A DNA stretch of 64,000 bases from Paracoccaceae bacterium (lineage in GTDB: Bacteria > Pseudomonadota > Alphaproteobacteria > Rhodobacterales > Rhodobacteraceae), in assembly GCA_018222585.1 (NCBI GenBank), contig JAAFAB010000001.1, forward strand, positions 470,198 to 534,197. Reading direction: 5' to 3'. Of the stretch, positions 43,567-53,289 are shown in pieces. The position numbers were made by a program, and so were the translations under genes. The notes beneath the pieces were generated by a model, which worked only from the letters and a program-made list of their open reading frames with translations, was not told where the DNA came from and searched no databases. Every line of letters starts with the position of its first letter. Positions within the stretch are counted from its first letter, which is position 1.

Positions 43567-45810
43567 ATGGCCGAAGAATTCCAGACCGACAGCCGCAGGA
43601 TGCTTGGCCGTCTGCGTGAAGTCATGGCCCAGGACGGGCACGGGCAGGCACGGCTTGACCGGATTACCCGGCTGATCGCCGAGTCGATGTCGACCGAGGT
43701 CTGCTCGGTCTACCTGTTCCGCGATTCCGAGACACTGGAGCTGTGCGCCACCGAGGGCCTGAAGCCCGAGGCAGTGCACCAGACCCGGATGCGCCTGGGC
43801 GAGGGCCTGGTGGGCCGCGTCGCCCGCGCCGGCAAGATCGTCAACACCGCCGACGCGCCGAAGGAGCAGGGTTTCCGCTACATGCCCGAGACCGGGGAGG
43901 AGATCTACTCGGCCTTCGCGGGGGTGCCGATCCAGCGCCTGGGCGAGACCCTCGGCGTGCTGGTCGTGCAGTCCAAGAACGCCCGCAAGTACACCGACGA
44001 AGAGATCTACGCGCTGGAAGTGGTGGCCATGGTGCTGGCCGAGATGGCCGAACTGGGCGCCTTCGTCGGCGACGAGGCGGCCCTCTCGGCCCGTCATACC
44101 AAGCCACGCCTGTTCCGCGGCACCTCCGGGCAGGAGGGCAGCGCCGAGGGCCATGTCTGGCTGCACGAGCCGCGCGTGGTGATCACCAATCCCATCGCCG
44201 ACGACCCGGTGCGCGAAAGCCAGCGCCTGAACGAGGCGGTGGAGCAGCTGCGCGTCTCGGTCGACCAGATGCTTGCCGGTGCCGCCAGTGGCGATGCCGA
44301 GCAGTTGCAGGTGCTGGAAGCCTACCGCATGTTCGCCAATTCGAAGGGCTGGATGCGGCGCATGGAAGAGGACATCTCGCGCGGGTTGTCCGCCGAGGCG
44401 GCGGTCGAGAAGGAGCAGACCCAGGCGCGGCAGCGCCTGTCGCAGGCCTCGGACCAGTACCTTCGCGAGCGGCTGCACGATCTCGACGACCTCAGCAACC
44501 GGCTGCTGCGCATCCTCACCGGGCAGGGCAAGGAGACCGGCGCCGAGATGCCCGCCGATCCGATCCTGGTCGCGCGCAACATCGGCCCTGCGGAGCTGCT
44601 GGACTACGGTCGCAGCCTGCGCGGCATCGTGCTGGAACAGGGATCGGTCGGGTCCCATGCGGCGGTGGTGGCGCGGGCGCTGGCGATCCCGCTGGTGATC
44701 AACGCGCCCGAGATCACCAACGAGGCGCTGAACGGCGATCACATCATGGTCGATGGCGACCAGGGGGTCGCGCATCTGCGTCCCGAGGACACGATCGTCA
44801 CCGCCTTCCGCGACAAGATCGCCATGCAGGCCAAGGCCCAGGAACGCTACGCCTCGATCCGCGACACCGAGACGGTGACCCATTGCGGCACCCGCATCTC
44901 GCTGACCATGAACGCCGGGCTGATGGCCGACCTGCCCAGCCTCGAAAGCTCTGGCGCCGAGGGCGTCGGCCTGTTCCGCACCGAGTTGCAGTTCCTGATC
45001 CGCAACAAGATGCCCACCCGCTCGGAGCTGTCGGCGATCTACTCGCGGGTGCTGGACAGCGCGGGCGGCAAGCGGGTGGTTTTCCGCACCCTCGACATCG
45101 GCTCGGACAAGGTGCTGAGCTACATGAAGCCGGCGGATGAGCCGAACCCGGCGCTTGGCTGGCGGGCGATCCGGGTCGGCCTCGACAAGCCCGGCGTCAT
45201 GCGGATGCAGCTGCAGGCGCTGCTGCGCGCCGCCAACGGGCGGCCGCTGACGGTGATGTTCCCCTTCGTGGCACAATACGACGAATACCGCGCCGCACGG
45301 GCCGAGATGGACAAGGCGCTGGAGCGCGAGCGGATCCTCGGCCATGCCCTGCCCGAGCAGTTGGAGATCGGCGCCATGCTGGAGACCCCCAGCCTGGCCT
45401 TTGCGCCACGGCGCTTCTTCGAGGAAGTGCAGTTCGTGTCGATCGGCGGCAACGACCTGAAACAGTTCTTCTTCGCCGCCGACCGCGAGAACGAGCGGGT
45501 GCGGCGGCGCTACGACACGCTGAATGTCTCTTTCCTGACCTTCCTGCAGCGCATCGTCGAGCGCTGCGAGGAGACCGGCACGCCGCTGTCCTTCTGCGGC
45601 GAGGATGCGGGCCGTCCGCTGGAGGCCGTCTGCCTTGCCGCCATGGGCCTGCGCGCCCTGTCGATGCGGCCGGCCTCGATCGGGCCGGTGAAGTCGCTGC
45701 TGCTGCGCGTCGACCTGGGCGCGGTGCGCCAGGTGATCGAGGAGGCCGCCGAGGCCGGCGAGCAGAGCGTGCGCCGCGCCGTGCTGGACCACCTGCGCAA
45801 CATGAGCTGA
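43567..45810 (+). CDS. ptsP: Phosphoenolpyruvate-protein phosphotransferase PtsP (EI-Ntr)
   Basis: A 747-residue enzyme I of the nitrogen PTS. An N-terminal GAF domain (about residues 15-165) includes CSVYLFRDSETLELCATEGL and GEGLVGRVARAGKIVN. The phosphohistidine domain has His364 in GSVGSHAAVVARAL. The PEP-binding barrel has GVGLFRTELQFL, FRTLDIGSDK and the active Cys in SFCGEDAGRP. It passes phosphate from PEP to NPr and EIIA-Ntr, linking carbon/nitrogen status to potassium transport and storage-polymer control. Confidence 0.96.
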   Translation: MAEEFQTDSRRMLGRLREVMAQDGHGQARLDRITRLIAESMSTEVCSVYLFRDSETLELCATEGLKPEAVHQTRMRLGEGLVGRVARAGKIVNTADAPKEQGFRYMPETGEEIYSAFAGVPIQRLGETLGVLVVQSKNARKYTDEEIYALEVVAMVLAEMAELGAFVGDEAALSARHTKPRLFRGTSGQEGSAEGHVWLHEPRVVITNPIADDPVRESQRLNEAVEQLRVSVDQMLAGAASGDAEQLQVLEAYRMFANSKGWMRRMEEDISRGLSAEAAVEKEQTQARQRLSQASDQYLRERLHDLDDLSNRLLRILTGQGKETGAEMPADPILVARNIGPAELLDYGRSLRGIVLEQGSVGSHAAVVARALAIPLVINAPEITNEALNGDHIMVDGDQGVAHLRPEDTIVTAFRDKIAMQAKAQERYASIRDTETVTHCGTRISLTMNAGLMADLPSLESSGAEGVGLFRTELQFLIRNKMPTRSELSAIYSRVLDSAGGKRVVFRTLDIGSDKVLSYMKPADEPNPALGWRAIRVGLDKPGVMRMQLQALLRAANGRPLTVMFPFVAQYDEYRAARAEMDKALERERILGHALPEQLEIGAMLETPSLAFAPRRFFEEVQFVSIGGNDLKQFFFAADRENERVRRRYDTLNVSFLTFLQRIVERCEETGTPLSFCGEDAGRPLEAVCLAAMGLRALSMRPASIGPVKSLLLRVDLGAVRQVIEEAAEAGEQSVRRAVLDHLRNMS

Positions 45811-45813
45811 CGC

Positions 45814-47238
45814 ATGACCGAGCTGAATTCCGTCGATGCCGCGCTGACCACCCGCCTGCGTGACATCCTGCCCCCTGCCGCTTTCCGCGAGGACATGGCC
45901 CCCTATGGCCGCGAGCTGCGCGGCAGCTATCACGGCCTGGTCGGGCTGGTGGTGGCGCCGGGCAGCACCGAAGAGGTCGCCCGGGTTCTGGCCATGGCGA
46001 ACGAGGCCCGCGTGCCGGTGGTGCCCTATGGCGGCGGCACCGGTCTGGTGGCCGGGCAAGTGATGCCGGAGGGCCCCGCCCCGCTGGTGCTCTCGCTGGA
46101 GCGGATGACCCGCATCCGCCAGATCCTGCCGGAAGAGAACGTGATCACCGTCGATGCCGGTGTGCCGGTCGAGGCGATCCAGCAGGCAGCGGCGGAGTGC
46201 GACCGCCTCTTCCCGCTCAGCTTCGGGGCGCAGGGCACGGCGCGGATCGGCGGCAGCCTCTCGACCAATGCGGGCGGCGCCAACGTGCTGCGCTACGGCA
46301 CCACGCGCGAGCTGTGCCTGGGGCTGGAGGTCGCCCTGCCGGATGGCCGGGTGATGAACACGCTGACGCGCCTGCGCAAGGACAACACCGGCTATGACCT
46401 GCGCGACCTGATGATCGGCGCCGAGGGCACCCTTGGCGTGATCACCGGCGCGGCCATGAAGCTGTTCCCCCGCCCGACGCGGCGCGCCACGGCGCTGCTG
46501 GTCACCCCCTCCCCCGCCGCCGCGCTGCGCCTCTTGTCGCTGGCGCGCAGCCATGCAGGCGAACAGATCACCGCCTTCGAGCTGATCTCGGGCATGGGCC
46601 TGAGGTTCATCGAGTCCACCCTGCCCGATATCCGCCGCCCCTTCGACCAGGCCCCCGACTGGATGGTGCTGATCGAGATCGGCCTCTTCGGCGAGGCCGA
46701 TGCGGATGCGATGATGGAACAGCTGTTCTCGACCGCCTTCGAGGCCGAGCTGGTCAGCGACGGGATCATCGCCCAGTCCGAAGCCCAGGCGAGCGGGCTG
46801 TGGCAGCTGCGCGAGGCGATCCCCGAAGCCAACCGCGCCATCGGGGCGATCTCCTCGCATGATATATCGCTGCCGCTCTCGGCCCTGCCCGAGTTCATCG
46901 AGGAGGGCCGGGCGAAGCTGGCCGGGATGGGGCCCTACAGGCTCAATTGCTTCGGCCACCTCGGCGACGGCAACCTGCATTACAACGTCTTCCCCCCCGA
47001 GGGCGAGGCGCGGGCCGATCATCTCTCGGCCAAGGCGCCGGTGATGGCGATGATCCACGACCTCGTGGCACACTACGGTGGCAGCTTCTCGGCGGAACAC
47101 GGCGTCGGACGCCTGAAGGTCGCCGACCTCGAGCGCTACGGCGATCCGGTGAAGCTGGAGCTGATGCGCGGCATCAAGCGGCTGTTCGACCCCATGGGCA
47201 TCATGAACCCCGGCGCGGTACTGCGCCCCGAAGGCTGA
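45814..47238 (+). CDS. FAD-linked oxidase (GlcD/D-lactate/D-2-hydroxyacid dehydrogenase family)
   Basis: A 474-residue flavoprotein of the FAD_binding_4/FAD-oxidase_C family. The FAD site has VPYGGGTGLVAGQ and GGSLSTNAGGANVLRYGTTR; the C-terminal domain ends GHLGDGNLHYNVF, then EHGVGRLK. The match to D-2-hydroxyglutarate/D-lactate dehydrogenases is good, but the exact hydroxy acid is not readable. The start lies 3 bases after the ptsP stop. It shares no obvious pathway with ptsP. Confidence 0.92.
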   Translation: MTELNSVDAALTTRLRDILPPAAFREDMAPYGRELRGSYHGLVGLVVAPGSTEEVARVLAMANEARVPVVPYGGGTGLVAGQVMPEGPAPLVLSLERMTRIRQILPEENVITVDAGVPVEAIQQAAAECDRLFPLSFGAQGTARIGGSLSTNAGGANVLRYGTTRELCLGLEVALPDGRVMNTLTRLRKDNTGYDLRDLMIGAEGTLGVITGAAMKLFPRPTRRATALLVTPSPAAALRLLSLARSHAGEQITAFELISGMGLRFIESTLPDIRRPFDQAPDWMVLIEIGLFGEADADAMMEQLFSTAFEAELVSDGIIAQSEAQASGLWQLREAIPEANRAIGAISSHDISLPLSALPEFIEEGRAKLAGMGPYRLNCFGHLGDGNLHYNVFPPEGEARADHLSAKAPVMAMIHDLVAHYGGSFSAEHGVGRLKVADLERYGDPVKLELMRGIKRLFDPMGIMNPGAVLRPEG

Positions 47239-47308
47239 CAGCCGGCCCCCGGGGCTTGCCACGCGCCGCCCTGCCGGCGAGGCTGCGCCAAGACTTCAGG
47301 AGCCGCCC

Positions 47309-48256
47309 GTGACCCTCTACCTGCGATCCCTGCGCCCGGTGCAGCTGCGCCTGCTGGCTGCCATCGCCCGCCATGGCAAACTGCGACTGGCCGCCGAGCA
47401 ATGCGGCATGTCCGCCCCCGCCGCCTCGCGGATGCTGGCCGATATCGAGGACAACATCGGCCTGGAGATCTTCGAGCGCACCCCCAAGGGAATGCTGGCC
47501 ACCCCCATGGGCCGGGTACTGGTCGCCCATGCCCGCAAGTTGGCCCATGACATCGACCGCATGGCGCAGGACCTCTCGGAGCACGTCGAGGGCACCGGCG
47601 GCTCGGTCCGGGTCGGGGCGGTGACCGGCGCGGCGCTGGCGGTGGTGATCCCGGCGGTGCTGGAACTGAAGGAACTGGCGCCGGGGGTCGATGTCTCGCT
47701 CGATGTCTCCTCCTCGTCGCTGCTGATGCGCGGACTGGAGCGCGGCGAATACGACTTCACCCTGTCGCGTGTCGGCCCGCATGACTATGCCCGCGACTTC
47801 GACATTCACCCGGCCCATGACGAGGAGGTCCTGCTGATGGTGCGCGCCGGGCATCCGCTGGCCCGGGCCGGGCAGCTGTCGCTGGCCGACCTGCGCGACC
47901 AGATGTGGACGGTGCAGGACCGTGGCGCGCCCATACGTCATGCGCTGGAGATCGCCTTCCACGAGGAGGGCACCGAGATGCCGGCGAACCTGATCAAGAC
48001 CGCCTCGGTGGTGGCCATCATGTCGCTGCTGCGCCAGTCCGATGTCATCGCCGTGATCACCCAGGAGGTCGCGGACCTGCTGTTCTCGCCGCCCTACGAA
48101 GCCGACCTGGTGCTGCTGGACACGATTCGACCCATTGCCATCGAGCCCTATCACATTCTCTGCCCCCGCCATCGGGTGATGCCCGCCGCCGCCAACCGGC
48201 TGCTACGCCTCGTGCAAAACCGTCTGGGCAAGGGCCGGGCAGCCTCGCCTGCCTGA
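47309..48256 (+). CDS. LysR-family transcriptional regulator (GbpR-like)
   Basis: A 315-residue LysR regulator with an N-terminal helix-turn-helix (QLRLLAAIARHGKLRLAAEQ, then MSAPAASRMLADIE, FERTPKGMLATPMG) and a periplasmic-binding-like effector domain. The wording of the HTH and of the effector domain resembles GbpR, which controls sugar uptake genes in Agrobacterium. It starts with GTG at 47309. It stands just upstream of the arabinofuranosidase-ABC operon in the same direction and is the likely regulator of it. Confidence 0.9.
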   Translation: MTLYLRSLRPVQLRLLAAIARHGKLRLAAEQCGMSAPAASRMLADIEDNIGLEIFERTPKGMLATPMGRVLVAHARKLAHDIDRMAQDLSEHVEGTGGSVRVGAVTGAALAVVIPAVLELKELAPGVDVSLDVSSSSLLMRGLERGEYDFTLSRVGPHDYARDFDIHPAHDEEVLLMVRAGHPLARAGQLSLADLRDQMWTVQDRGAPIRHALEIAFHEEGTEMPANLIKTASVVAIMSLLRQSDVIAVITQEVADLLFSPPYEADLVLLDTIRPIAIEPYHILCPRHRVMPAAANRLLRLVQNRLGKGRAASPA

Positions 48257-48369
48257 GCCCCGGCAGCGCATTACCATTTCTGTCAACGCGATAGCCAGAG
48301 AAGTAAATTGCCCGTTAACCCTTCCCCACCCTAGGGTCCCCCTGACTAAGCAAGGACCTGGGAGGGAAC

Positions 48370-49887
48370 ATGAAGGGCCGCGCCTCAATCCATCGGGATT
48401 TCACCGTCGCGCAGATCGACGACCGGCTGTATTCGGCCTTCATCGAGCACATGGGCCGGGCGATCTACACCGGCATCTACGAGCCCGATCACCCGACCGC
48501 CAACGCCCATGGCTTCCGCGAGGACGTGCTGGACCTGGTCCGGGCGCTGAAGATCCCCGCGATCCGTTACCCCGGCGGCAACTTCGTCTCGGCCTACAAG
48601 TGGGAAGACGGCATCGGCCCGCAGGCCGACCGCCCGGTGCGGCTGGACCTCGCCTGGCGCTCGAAAGAGACCAACCAGGTCGGCATCAACGAATTCGCCC
48701 AATGGGCGAAGGACGCCGACATCGAGATGATGCTGGCCGTCAACCTGGGCACCCGCGGCATCGAAGAGGCGCGCAATTTCGTCGAGTATTGCAACCACCC
48801 CTCTGGCACCCACTGGAGCGACCTGCGCCGCAGCCACGGCGTTGCCGACCCCTACGGCGTGAAGATGTGGTGCCTGGGCAACGAGATGGACGGCCCCTGG
48901 CAGATCGGCCACATGGAGGCCAAGGAGTATGGCCGCCTGGCGGATGAGACCTCGAAGGCGGTGAAGGCCTTCGGCGGCGGTATCGAAACGGTGGTCTGCG
49001 GCTCGTCCAACGACGAGATGCCGACCTATCCCGACTGGGAACGGCAGGTGCTGGAAGAGTGCTACGAGAACGTCGACTACATCTCGCTGCACAAGTATTT
49101 CGGCAATTCCAGCCACAACAGCCTGAACTACTTCGCGAAAATCGAGGAAACCGGGCGCTATATCCAGTCCATCGGCGGGGTCATCGATTACGTCAAGGCG
49201 AAGAAGCGGGCCAAGAACGACATCTACATCTGCTTCGACGAATGGAACGTCTGGTATCACAACCGCAAGCAGGACAGTCAGAACTGGAAAAGCTGGGACT
49301 GGCCCGAGGCGCCCGCCCTGCTGGAAGAGGATTACAATCTCGAGGATGCGATCTTCGTCGGCGGGCTGCTGAACGAATTCATCCGCCGCTCGGACCGGGT
49401 CAAGATCGCCTGTATCGCGCAGCTGGTGAACGTGATCGCGCCGATCCGCACCACCAAGGGCGGCAGCGCCTGGGCGACCTCGATCTACTACCCCTATCAG
49501 TTCGCCAGCCTGCATGGCCGCGGCACGGCGCTGAACGTCGCCATCGACGGCCCGCGCTACGACGCCGATGCGGCGCAGGACGTGAACTACCTCGATGTGG
49601 CCGCCGTGCTGGCACCCGACGGGGCCTCGATCACGCTGTTCGCCATCAACCGCAGCCCGGAAGAGGCGATGGAGGTCGACCTGTCCCTGCATGGCTTCGC
49701 GGATCTGAAGATCATCGACCATCAGGTGATGGGGGGCAATGCCGCCGATGCACGCACCGCCAACACCCAGGCCGAGCCCTTCCGCATCGTGCCGCGCGCC
49801 GGTGACAAGCTGGGCGTGGTCGACGGCGGACTGAAGGGAGAGCTGCCGCCGTTCTCCTACTCGATGATCCGGCTGTCGGTCGGATGA
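48370..49887 (+). CDS. abfA: Alpha-L-arabinofuranosidase, GH51
   Basis: A 505-residue glycoside hydrolase family 51 enzyme that removes terminal alpha-L-arabinofuranosyl groups. The acid/base Glu172 lies in WCLGNEMDGPW and the nucleophile Glu291 in CFDEWNVWY, in positions close to the well-studied Geobacillus enzyme (175 and 294). FEN-type N-terminal SAFIEHMGRAIYTGIYEP is typical. There is no signal peptide, so it acts in the cytoplasm on short arabino-oligosaccharides imported by the ABC system encoded next. A GGGAGGG site precedes the start. Confidence 0.95.
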   Translation: MKGRASIHRDFTVAQIDDRLYSAFIEHMGRAIYTGIYEPDHPTANAHGFREDVLDLVRALKIPAIRYPGGNFVSAYKWEDGIGPQADRPVRLDLAWRSKETNQVGINEFAQWAKDADIEMMLAVNLGTRGIEEARNFVEYCNHPSGTHWSDLRRSHGVADPYGVKMWCLGNEMDGPWQIGHMEAKEYGRLADETSKAVKAFGGGIETVVCGSSNDEMPTYPDWERQVLEECYENVDYISLHKYFGNSSHNSLNYFAKIEETGRYIQSIGGVIDYVKAKKRAKNDIYICFDEWNVWYHNRKQDSQNWKSWDWPEAPALLEEDYNLEDAIFVGGLLNEFIRRSDRVKIACIAQLVNVIAPIRTTKGGSAWATSIYYPYQFASLHGRGTALNVAIDGPRYDADAAQDVNYLDVAAVLAPDGASITLFAINRSPEEAMEVDLSLHGFADLKIIDHQVMGGNAADARTANTQAEPFRIVPRAGDKLGVVDGGLKGELPPFSYSMIRLSVG

Positions 49888-49938
49888 GCCGGGGGAGGCA
49901 GTGATCTGAAGGACATGAACAAGGGGGGAGACACCGCC

Positions 49939-51027
49939 ATGGAGGCAACGACAGGCGTTCATCTGCGCGAGGTCCGCAAGAGCTTTGGGCCGCTGGAGGT
50001 GATCCGGGGGCTGGACATGGACATCGGGCGCGGAGAGTTCGCGGTCTTCGTCGGCCCCTCGGGCTGCGGCAAGTCCACACTGCTGCGCATGGTCGCCGGG
50101 CTGGAGGATACCACCGAGGGCCGGATCCTGATCGGTGACCGCGATGTCACCGACGAGGACCCGGCCGATCGCGGCGTGGCCATGGTGTTCCAGTCCTACG
50201 CGCTTTACCCGCATCTTTCGGTGTTCGAGAACATGGCCTTCAGCCTGCGCCTGGCGCGGCGCCCGAAGGCCGAGGTGCGCAAGAAGGTCGAGGACGCGGC
50301 GGCGATCCTGCAGCTGACCGATCACCTGGACAAGAAGCCGGCGCAGCTGTCCGGCGGTCAGCGTCAGCGTGTCGCCATCGGCCGCGCCATCGTGCGTGCG
50401 CCCGAGGTCTTCCTGTTCGACGAGCCGCTGTCGAACCTCGACGCCGAGCTGCGGGTGCAGATGCGGCTGGAGCTGGCCCGCCTGCACAAGGCGCTTGGCG
50501 CGACGATGATCTACGTCACCCACGACCAGGTCGAGGCGATGACCCTGGCGGACAAGATCTTCGTGCTTCAGGGCGGATACGTGCAGCAGTCCGGCGCGCC
50601 GCTCGATCTCTACGACGATCCGGTCAACCGCTTCGTGGCGGGGTTCATCGGCTCTCCGTCGATGAACTTCTTCGCCGCGACCGTGACCGCCCGCCACGAC
50701 GGCGGGATCACCGCGCGACTGGACGGGCAGCCCGACCTCAGCTTCGACATCGCCCTGACCGAGCCGCCCGCCAAGGGCAGCGCGGTCAGCCTGGGCATCC
50801 GCCCCGAGCACCTGGCGCTGAGCGAGGGGCCGGGCCTGCGGGTCACGGTGGACGTCGCCGAGGAACTGGGCGGCCTGTCCTACCAGCATGGCACGCTGGA
50901 GGGCGGCGAGCCGGTGATCTTCCAGCAGTCCGGCGCCCGGCACGACATGAACGGCACCACCCAGGTGGTGACGCCCGAAGCCGACCGCATCTTCGTCTTC
51001 GACGGCGAGGACAAGCGTATTCGGTGA
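49939..51027 (+). CDS. Sugar ABC transporter ATP-binding protein (MsmK/UgpC type)
   Basis: A 362-residue ATPase with Walker A GPSGCGKSTLLR, signature LSGGQRQRVAIGRA, Walker B FLFDEPLSNLDA, switch His in YVTHDQVEAM and a C-terminal TOBE/OB region. It energises the sugar importer formed with the downstream binding protein and two permeases. I chose the ATG at 49939, eight bases after GGGGGGAG; an in-frame ATG at 49915 has its AAGGA too close. Placing the ATPase first in the operon is unusual but not rare. Confidence 0.93.
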   Translation: MEATTGVHLREVRKSFGPLEVIRGLDMDIGRGEFAVFVGPSGCGKSTLLRMVAGLEDTTEGRILIGDRDVTDEDPADRGVAMVFQSYALYPHLSVFENMAFSLRLARRPKAEVRKKVEDAAAILQLTDHLDKKPAQLSGGQRQRVAIGRAIVRAPEVFLFDEPLSNLDAELRVQMRLELARLHKALGATMIYVTHDQVEAMTLADKIFVLQGGYVQQSGAPLDLYDDPVNRFVAGFIGSPSMNFFAATVTARHDGGITARLDGQPDLSFDIALTEPPAKGSAVSLGIRPEHLALSEGPGLRVTVDVAEELGGLSYQHGTLEGGEPVIFQQSGARHDMNGTTQVVTPEADRIFVFDGEDKRIR

Positions 51028-51057
51028 CAGCCGATTTTTTGGAGGAGGAGAGAAGAG

Positions 51058-52332
51058 ATGAAGACATTGACCAGACTGGCCACGGCCACCGCCCTGTCCC
51101 TGGGGCTGGCCGCCCCTGCCATGGCGCAGGTCGAAGTGGAGTGGTGGGACTTCCTGTCGGGCGGCGACGGTGTGCGGATGAAAGCGCTGATCGAGGAATT
51201 CAACGCCGAACATCCCGACATCCAGATCAGCGGCACCACGCTGGAATGGGGCCTGCCCTTCTACACCAAGGTGCGCACCTCGGTCGCCGTCGGCCAGGGC
51301 CCCGACATCATGACCTATCACCTGTCGCGCCTGCCGCTGGCGCTGGAAGAGGGCGTGCTGTCGCCGATCTCGGCTGCGGACCTGGAAACCGCGGGCCTGA
51401 GCACGGAAGACTTCTTCCCTGCCGCGGTCACCGCCGCCTCGACGGATGACGGTCAGCTGATGGCCGTGCCCTTCGACATCCACGCCATCGTTGCCTACTA
51501 CAACCGCACCGCGCTGGAAGGCACCGACTGGCTGGACGCGGACGGCAACCTGACCGGGCTCGACTCGGTCGAGGACATGACCGCTCTGCTGACCTGGGCC
51601 AAGGAGGAAGGTTTCAGCGATCCGCTGAGCTTCCAGACCGAGGGCGGCGGCGGCACCTGGCGGGTGTTCTACACCCTGCTGCGCCAGCAGGACGGCGAGA
51701 TGCTGACCGATGGCGAAGTGCTGGCCGGCGACAACCTGGACAAGGCCGCCAGGGCCATTCAGATCATGGCCGACTGGCGTGCCGAGGGGCTGATCCCCGA
51801 ACAGGCCGCCTACGAAGCCTCGGTGGCGCTGTTCTCTGGCGCCAAGTCCGTGCTGCACATCAACGGCGTCTGGGAGGTCCCGACCTTCAAGGATTCCGCC
51901 GCAGACGGCTCGCTCGGCTTCGACTGGTTCGCCAACGAGGTGCCGCAGCTGCTGGACCAGCCCGCAACCTGGGCCGACAGCCACGCCTTCGCCGTGCCCG
52001 CCAACCCCGACATGTCCGACGAGACCCGCGCCGCGGTGATGACGGTCATCGGCTGGATGGAAGAGCATTCGCTGGCCTGGGCCGATGCGGGCCATATCCC
52101 CGCCTATGTGCCCACGGTCGACAGCGAGGCCTATGCCGAGCTGCAGCCCAATGCCACCTATGCCTCGCTGGCGAAGAACGCGGCCTTCGATCCGCGCTCG
52201 AAGATCGCCGGCGTGGCCTCGCCCGTCTATGACGCGGTGGACAATCTGATCGCCCCTGCCGTTCATGGTTTCCTCAGCCCGGAAGACGCTGCGGCGCAGA
52301 TGAAGGACCAGCTGCAATCGCTGCTGGACTGA
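51058..52332 (+). CDS. Sugar ABC transporter substrate-binding protein
   Basis: A 424-residue secreted binding protein (SBP_bac_1 family). The signal peptide covers residues 1-22 (TRLATATALSLGLAAPAMA). Mature VEVEWWDFLSGGDG and VGQGPDIMTYHLSRLPL are typical of the family, with YYNRTALEG and the late HAFAVPANPDMSDE. A strong GGAGGAGGAG site precedes the ATG. Ligand is probably an arabino-oligosaccharide, inferred from the adjacent GH51 gene. Confidence 0.93.
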   Translation: MKTLTRLATATALSLGLAAPAMAQVEVEWWDFLSGGDGVRMKALIEEFNAEHPDIQISGTTLEWGLPFYTKVRTSVAVGQGPDIMTYHLSRLPLALEEGVLSPISAADLETAGLSTEDFFPAAVTAASTDDGQLMAVPFDIHAIVAYYNRTALEGTDWLDADGNLTGLDSVEDMTALLTWAKEEGFSDPLSFQTEGGGGTWRVFYTLLRQQDGEMLTDGEVLAGDNLDKAARAIQIMADWRAEGLIPEQAAYEASVALFSGAKSVLHINGVWEVPTFKDSAADGSLGFDWFANEVPQLLDQPATWADSHAFAVPANPDMSDETRAAVMTVIGWMEEHSLAWADAGHIPAYVPTVDSEAYAELQPNATYASLAKNAAFDPRSKIAGVASPVYDAVDNLIAPAVHGFLSPEDAAAQMKDQLQSLLD

Positions 52333-52346
52333 CCAAGACCGCCCGG

Positions 52347-52367
52347 GGGCCGCGCTGCGCGTGGCCC
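52347..52367 (+). terminator. Stem-loop between binding-protein and permease genes
   Basis: A 9-bp stem (GGGCCGCGC / GCGTGGCCC, one G-U pair) with a 3-base loop, 14 bases after the binding-protein stop. No T run. Probable partial terminator or mRNA stabiliser. Confidence 0.5.
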
Positions 52368-52404
52368 TCAGGCACCTGAAGACCCAAGCGGAGGGGAGGC
52401 CGCC

Positions 52405-53289
52405 ATGTTGACACCCAAGCGCAGGCGCCGCGAACGCCGGGCGGCGTTCCTGATGATCGCGCCCTTCCTGTTCATCTTTACCGCCTTCTTCCTGTACCCC
52501 ACCTACAGCGTCATCGCGCTGAGCTTCACCGACGCGCCGCTGATCGGGGAAGGGAACTGGGTGGGCCTGGCCAATTACACCAAGCTTCTCGGCGACCGGC
52601 TGTTTCATACCTCGCTGTGGAACAACTTCTATTTCGTCCTGCTGACGGTGATCCCGACAACGGTGATCGCCATGCTGATCGCCCTGGCGGTGAGCAAGCT
52701 GAAGGGCCGGATGCAGGCGCTGGTGCTGACCCTGTTCTTCCTGCCCTACGTGCTGCCGGTCTCGGTGGTGACGATGATCTGGTCCTGGATGCTGGATTTC
52801 CAGTTCGGCATCCTGCAGCCGGTGATCGCCGCCATCACCGGCAAGCCGGTGCCGGTGTTCAAGAACCCCTACTGGGTGATGCCGATGATCGCCGTGGTCA
52901 CCGTCTGGTGGACCAATGGCTTCAACGTGCTGCTGCTGATCGCCGGGCTGCGCAACATCCCCGCCGACCTCTACGAGGCGGCCTCGCTGGACGGCGCGAC
53001 GCCCTGGCAACGCTTCTGGCGCGTCACCTGGCCGCTGCTCTGGCCGGTCACCGCACTGGTGCTGACGCTGCAGCTGATCCTGCAGCTGAAGCTCTTCGAT
53101 CAGGTCTACCTGCTGTCCAACGGCGGCCCGTTCAACCGCTCCTACGTGGTGCTGATGCAGATGTACCGGGAAGCCTTCCAGCTGAACCACGGCGGCTATG
53201 CCTCGGCCATCGCCATGGTGCTGTTCCTGTTCATCGTGGTGCTGTCGGTACTGCAATTCCAGCTGCTGCGTCTCGGAGGCCGCAAATGA
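52405..53289 (+). CDS. Sugar ABC transporter permease (MalF/UgpA type)
   Basis: A 294-residue permease with six helices starting FLMIAPFLFIFTAFFLYP. The EAA loop is DLYEAASLDGATPWQRFWRV. A cluster of Arg before the first helix keeps the N-terminus inside. It overlaps the next permease gene by 4 bases. Confidence 0.93.
   Translation: MLTPKRRRRERRAAFLMIAPFLFIFTAFFLYPTYSVIALSFTDAPLIGEGNWVGLANYTKLLGDRLFHTSLWNNFYFVLLTVIPTTVIAMLIALAVSKLKGRMQALVLTLFFLPYVLPVSVVTMIWSWMLDFQFGILQPVIAAITGKPVPVFKNPYWVMPMIAVVTVWWTNGFNVLLLIAGLRNIPADLYEAASLDGATPWQRFWRVTWPLLWPVTALVLTLQLILQLKLFDQVYLLSNGGPFNRSYVVLMQMYREAFQLNHGGYASAIAMVLFLFIVVLSVLQFQLLRLGGRK

Noticed and set aside
43495-47262. A 1255-codon minus-strand open frame
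   Set aside because: Antisense to ptsP and the FAD oxidase; composition is that of a mirror frame.
48385-53256. A 1623-codon minus-strand open frame
   Set aside because: Antisense to the arabinofuranosidase and ABC genes, all of which have clear motifs and start sites on the plus strand.
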